Of a DNA stretch of 64,000 bases, positions 61,101 through 64,000 are shown piece by piece. Within the stretch, counting starts at the first letter, position 1. Every line of letters begins with the position of its first letter. The notes under the pieces are model-generated. The model saw only the letters and a program-made list of their open reading frames with translations, had not been told where the DNA came from and did not search any database. Source of the stretch: Microplitis mediator (Eukaryota; Arthropoda; Insecta; Hymenoptera; Braconidae); assembly GCF_029852145.1 (NCBI RefSeq), contig NC_079978.1, positions 5,208,001-5,272,000 of the forward strand, read 5' to 3'. The position numbers were made by a program, and so were the translations under genes.

Positions 61101-62358
61101 ATACTGATACTGCCAGAGGACTTTTGTTGCCTACATGACAATTAATCCCACGTGATTTATTACAGTTACTCGTCACAGCAGTTAGTTTACTTTCGTGTGG
61201 CTGTGGCCGAGCGTACTTGTCGTTAAATACTTCATTGTCATTTAAGCCGTGTAAATTGTCACTCTGATACTTATTACTATTATAATTATAATCATTCGGA
61301 TACACGTGCACGAGATTCTGCTCACTACAAAATGCTTGATAGTATGGCGGTTTTAACAATGAATTATTATTCGTTGTCCATAAATTATTTGTTGACGGTA
61401 GCGTATCAGCCTTATTTTTATTATTATTATTATTACTATTGTAATTATGATTATAATTATAATTATTACTATGACTTTTTAATACAGGTGATAAATTATG
61501 ATAAATTGGATGAATTTTAACATCACAATCGGCATCATAATCATCAATGGTGTCGTCACGATAAAATCGTTTCATATATCTTACAGTACGAGCTCCACGT
61601 GTTTTTTTATTTGCCTCAATTAATCTACGATGATAATTATTATGATGATAAATACTATCTTCACTTTGGATTCTCATTAATGAATTATTAGCATTAACAT
61701 TAACATTAGAATTTGCGTTTGAATTTGAATTTGAATTTGGATTTAAATTTGAATTCGTATAATTAATAAAACTATTACTGTTACTATTATTACTAGATTT
61801 ATAATGGCTGTGTTCATCATCGGTACTGCTGTCACCGTAATAACGATCACGTTTGGCTTGTATGCGTGCCTTCAGACGATTTCTACGGTTGTATTTACTA
61901 CCCGTATCTGAACTTTCACTGTTGCGTGACTGTATTGTTGCCGCTTGTGGTGATACTGCTACTGCTGATGCTGCTGCTGCTGATGGAGCGTTTGATAAAA
62001 TCATTGAATCTGTTAATTCATGTTTCTTTGTAACATTACCGGGAACGCCACTAGTCTCTACGCAGTATTTATCACCATAAGATTTATTGTTTGTTTTAGA
62101 TGATGGATTTGCCTTAACATTCTTCACTTGTTCTGTGTAATAAATACTTGGGTTCGGCGTCAAAGATAACAATGAGTTTGATTGCTCCGATGAAGTTGTT
62201 TGTTTTGATTTACGTTTGAGTAACCCAGCAAATGTCCACTTTTTTTCTTTCTTTTTTTCCGGTGGCGATTCGCTTGACGGCTTTTCCGTACTTCCATTTT
62301 CTTCCGTTACTTTTACTTTAGCTCCGGTACTTTTTCCTCTACATCGCCACTTTTCCAT
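58153..62358 (-). CDS. Large low-complexity protein with a C-terminal membrane anchor (1401 aa, single coding exon)
   Basis: The frame is uninterrupted for 4.2 kb and starts ATGGAAAAGTGG, 22 nt after a 3' splice site, so the start is well supported. Residues about 35-53 form a basic KKEKKWTFAGLLKRKSK motif. Long Asn/Ser-rich segments follow, with polyasparagine near residue 696. A charged block near 552-612 contains a likely helix (LEEALIELETIYNSLHL). A motif D-D-[MVL]-[AV]-[YF]-R occurs three times (near 711, 788 and 852). Residues about 1066-1100 are a predicted coiled coil (SDQELSEYKQLCRNLESLIK), then a Glu/Lys-rich stretch. The last 25 residues end ALWSLCLTLLIAIIAAL, with no signal peptide at the N-terminus. 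This is a tail-anchored topology, so most of the protein would face the cytosol. The end lacks the proline-rich KASH signature. The family was not recognised. Confidence 0.88.
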   Translation of the reverse strand: MEKWRCRGKSTGAKVKVTEENGSTEKPSSESPPEKKKEKKWTFAGLLKRKSKQTTSSEQSNSLLSLTPNPSIYYTEQVKNVKANPSSKTNNKSYGDKYCVETSGVPGNVTKKHELTDSMILSNAPSAAAASAVAVSPQAATIQSRNSESSDTGSKYNRRNRLKARIQAKRDRYYGDSSTDDEHSHYKSSNNSNSNSFINYTNSNLNPNSNSNSNANSNVNVNANNSLMRIQSEDSIYHHNNYHRRLIEANKKTRGARTVRYMKRFYRDDTIDDYDADCDVKIHPIYHNLSPVLKSHSNNYNYNHNYNSNNNNNKNKADTLPSTNNLWTTNNNSLLKPPYYQAFCSEQNLVHVYPNDYNYNSNKYQSDNLHGLNDNEVFNDKYARPQPHESKLTAVTSNCNKSRGINCHVGNKSPLAVSVSAAVPASASASSSVSPASASALAPQPPPRSTSRPVSRLHQTTRHSQHSDLDIFTETNSCTSGNQQLLNCGNNNNVNYNSLDRIYSSPRRNHRCCNRKVIRHPISEPFLLYKNDNIVISKRNKEISEDKMPEDPIVPKIKKKVIPKMKGSFKSIYDQPLEKRRHSKNLEEALIELETIYNSLHLNEDEDLLDRAEQRSMEEYRDKVAVTLAAKAAGIGGSIKSSLDTSSSSSPSPSPSAASSYELNLWRNVNFDRHDNYCGSSHNNNHSHNTNNNNNNNNNNNDDDDEPKLKDDMAYRRMHQPERSSSVDPSQSSLSRVSYLAASPCLLSYRDREFDNNYLLGDYVNSSSNCSNDKPKNQRRGTPDLTRDDVVYRNITHANNMLRVIEPQPPFGIPLGPVTAAAESDYLHVEPKIKHTRSSLYIPKIEPDIVTDDLAFRNLRKDTGGKNKFANSMSNVNFVPTRESLSRNIVIGSGEFKKKRAVRSLSADLYGIIDKSNDDHHAWYREFAKLNRPRLLQSNGSLININYDNNDNDCKGGGGTSSAGNNNERNFDLDINGNRPKSLCQAKIQVCVPQDDDGKFSRRQSCEREFMDMENYQTFDDKKSGFSSPYYGSESFDVDVDVVDGGAGDGGGNVDTNEKVIEPFSDQELSEYKQLCRNLESLIKKTSEKVKKSVEEAKSNAMLLGSNRNSLSEFIEWEELLGEDERIVKMNKKVTKDEQQGEEKDVEGEEGKGKEVKEKNEVVEEVEKIAKENDTKSEYKEPDQLLKLNIDDETRTEVIDTEASCELYKSNKESQESVVNSVPSNDAQDNRNPDDYDNTPVDYHARNNAVDCHDDKQLNEEFNLDKQVPYLSCDPTELNDDNNFDNDFQSIFDFYSREKTSATAAGQLGDDNKDQEFESIVNSSADLDPNPSYPAPDCHGVEEDVKKTHSEGEKSGNSGVMTQALMQPIFNVCFTTNCFSTYSIALWSLCLTLLIAIIAAL

Positions 62359-62380
62359 TTATAATTATTGTTATTTTATT
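62359..62380 (-). other. 5' UTR remnant and 3' splice site of the 1401-aa gene
   Basis: Read on the minus strand, a T-rich tract ending tttttttacag stops at 62381, and 22 nt of leader precede the ATG at 62358. At least one untranslated exon must therefore lie at higher coordinates. Confidence 0.65.
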
Positions 62381-64000
62381 CTGTAAAAAAACAATACATG
62401 TTTTTAAATATTTTATAAACAAGTCAATTCTAATAAACCCAATCAAAATTATTTTACTTCCTAAATATTTCTCATAACAGTCTCACTTTTTTTTTATCAG
62501 TTATTTTTACTTTTTAGATGATAAGCTAAATTTGTCATTTTTTCTTATCAATAGATTTACTTTTTTTTTTTCATAAGATTTATTATCAAAACAATGATGG
62601 TATCAATTTTCGACAATGTAATAAAATTTTATCATTACTACGGATCTTAAAATTATTATCTAATTTTTAAATTTTAAAAAAGTCATTCTCGTTAGCCGAC
62701 GTCTATTAATTTTTGAATTTTTAAGAAATGATAAATAAAAAAAAATGCACTTGTAGCTTTTTAAATTTCCTACACATGCATATTTTTTTTTTCATTAATT
62801 TTAGAAAAAAAAAGGTGATACTGAAGTTAGCCGACCTCCAATAATTTTTGAGTTCTTTTTTAAACAATAAATTATGAAAAAAAAAATATTGGAAAAAATT
62901 GCACCTGTAGTTTTTTTAATTTTCTACATGTGCATTTTTTTTTTGTATTTTTTGAAATTGAATCGATAAAAAAAAATCAGAAAATTCCTAATTGTCTGTT
63001 AACTTCAGGATCATAAAAAAAAGCAGTTTGTTTATTTAATTTAAATATTATGGTGCTCATAATAATTCAATACCATAAGTATATAAATTTTAAAAATATA
63101 TAAATATATTCCAGTAACATAAAATCTATAAATATATATGTACTCCAAAAAAAAAAAAGAGAAATCATGAATGACATTAATGCCTCGTTATGAATTTAAA
63201 AAGAAATAAAAGACAAAAATATCTAAAGAACTAAAAATAAAATAATAATTAACTATGTCAATAAATATGTAGTAATAAAGTGTCTATTTACAAAGAAATA
63301 TAATATATAATAAGTGAGACATAAAAGTATATATATATAGATATGTATGTATAACTTACAATATGTAATAACAAATTTAAAAAACGAATGGCCTTGAGTT
63401 GTCATTCATGTGTTTGGTGTTGGTATGTTTGAAAGTGACCTCGAAAAAAAAAAATTTTCAACAATCCTCCGGGCTACAGATACTCTCATTTTAAATTTTA
63501 TTTCCACACTTTATTTCAGAGAATTACTTGACATGATACAGGTAGTGGAGTACAAACTCATTAAAAACTCATCCAACATCCTCCTTCCTCGTCACATATG
63601 TATGTTATATATATCATCCACCCAGTATATAAAAATAATCACAACCTAAATACAAAAAAAGAAAAAACTTTAGTCAAGTAGAATAAAAGCTGAAAAAAAT
63701 TTTTAAAAACCAGCAAGAACTCGGAGATTTGTAAATTAAATTATCATTCATATCGATTGTCATCACTAGAATACTCGGGTATACAAATACAAATATATAT
63801 AAAATATATAGATTTGTATAAATAAATTCATTGATAAATCAACTACTCACTTATTGTTTTTCAGTGACGATTGTTGGTTTGTTTGATATATTGTTGCTCT
63901 AATGACGTATTGAACACAAAAATATATATACATATATATATATATTGTAATAATAATATAATCCAAGTATATCTATAGACATATGTGTATATAAATATAC
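62381..64000. other. Intron or upstream DNA of the 1401-aa gene
   Basis: AT-rich, with poly-A/T runs, TATA tracts (63330-63345, 63925-63945) and two copies of a foldback family. The untranslated first exon was not located and may lie beyond the window. Confidence 0.45.
62690..63012. mobile_element. MITE family B, one truncated and one full copy in tandem
   Basis: The truncated copy (62690-62815) starts GTTAGCCGACGTCTATTAAT. It is followed by a full copy (62816-63012) starting GATACTGAAGTTAGCCGAC and ending GTCTGTTAACTTCAGGATCA. Both share TGCAC(C/T)TGTAG and ACATGTGCAT/ACATGCAT blocks with 17304-17510. Confidence 0.75.

Noticed and set aside
63538..63546. CAGGTAG, a Zelda-type motif (also near 13446)
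   Set aside because: Single isolated copies are expected by chance; there is no cluster.
1..64000. tRNA, rRNA, CRISPR arrays, operons or intact transposases
   Set aside because: No tRNA arm patterns, rRNA blocks, spaced direct repeats or transposase or reverse-transcriptase motifs were found on reading. Faint tRNA-like GGTTCGA strings (for example near 16530) do not fold as tRNAs.

Overview
This window is AT-rich nuclear DNA from an insect. It has spliced genes with GT-AG introns, long noncoding stretches, many simple repeats and several families of short foldback elements. The gene content (an ATF7IP/windei-type fibronectin III domain, an RNF144-type RBR ubiquitin ligase, a polyglutamine C2H2 zinc-finger factor) fits an arthropod. 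Base composition and compact layout suggest a hymenopteran such as a parasitoid wasp, but that is an impression and not a demonstrated placement.

Layout. 0-4.4 kb: the last exon of an ATF7IP/windei-like gene (248-343), followed by a second, apparently complete small gene (2503-4314, four exons, 129 aa). The small gene encodes little more than the ATF7IP fibronectin III domain; its last exon duplicates the one at 248-343. 6.7-10.8 kb: a plus-strand RNF144-type E3 ligase in four coding exons (513 aa), with a possible alternative last exon at 14643. 11-37 kb: no gene body. This stretch holds a hAT-like relic with nested foldbacks (12512-13710), alternating purine-rich and pyrimidine-rich tracts, GC-richer promoter-like islands and several hairpins. 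It probably serves as the upstream domain of the next gene.

37.3-44.2 kb: a zinc-finger gene whose structure can be read from splice phase. At least two alternative first coding exons (37291-37393 and 39876-39957) both end in phase 1. Two paralogous terminal exons (40782-42031, four fingers with polyglutamine; 42946-43970, five fingers) both start in phase 1. Any start can therefore join either end, giving isoforms of 450, 443, 375 and 368 aa. An extra in-frame coding-like tail lies at 43998-44159. 44-58 kb: AT-rich noncoding DNA with a GC-rich island near 51.4-51.65 kb and a Grainyhead-like motif cluster. 58.15-62.36 kb: a minus-strand gene whose 1401-aa reading frame is uninterrupted. The product is low in complexity and ends in a C-terminal membrane anchor; I do not recognise its family. 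A 3' splice site sits 22 nt before its ATG.

The most interesting points are the duplicated mutually exclusive terminal zinc-finger exons with interchangeable starts, the stand-alone fibronectin III derivative of the ATF7IP-like gene, the hidden C-terminal extension of the zinc-finger gene, and the dispersed foldback families with copies more than 40 kb apart. No rRNA, tRNA or CRISPR was seen.
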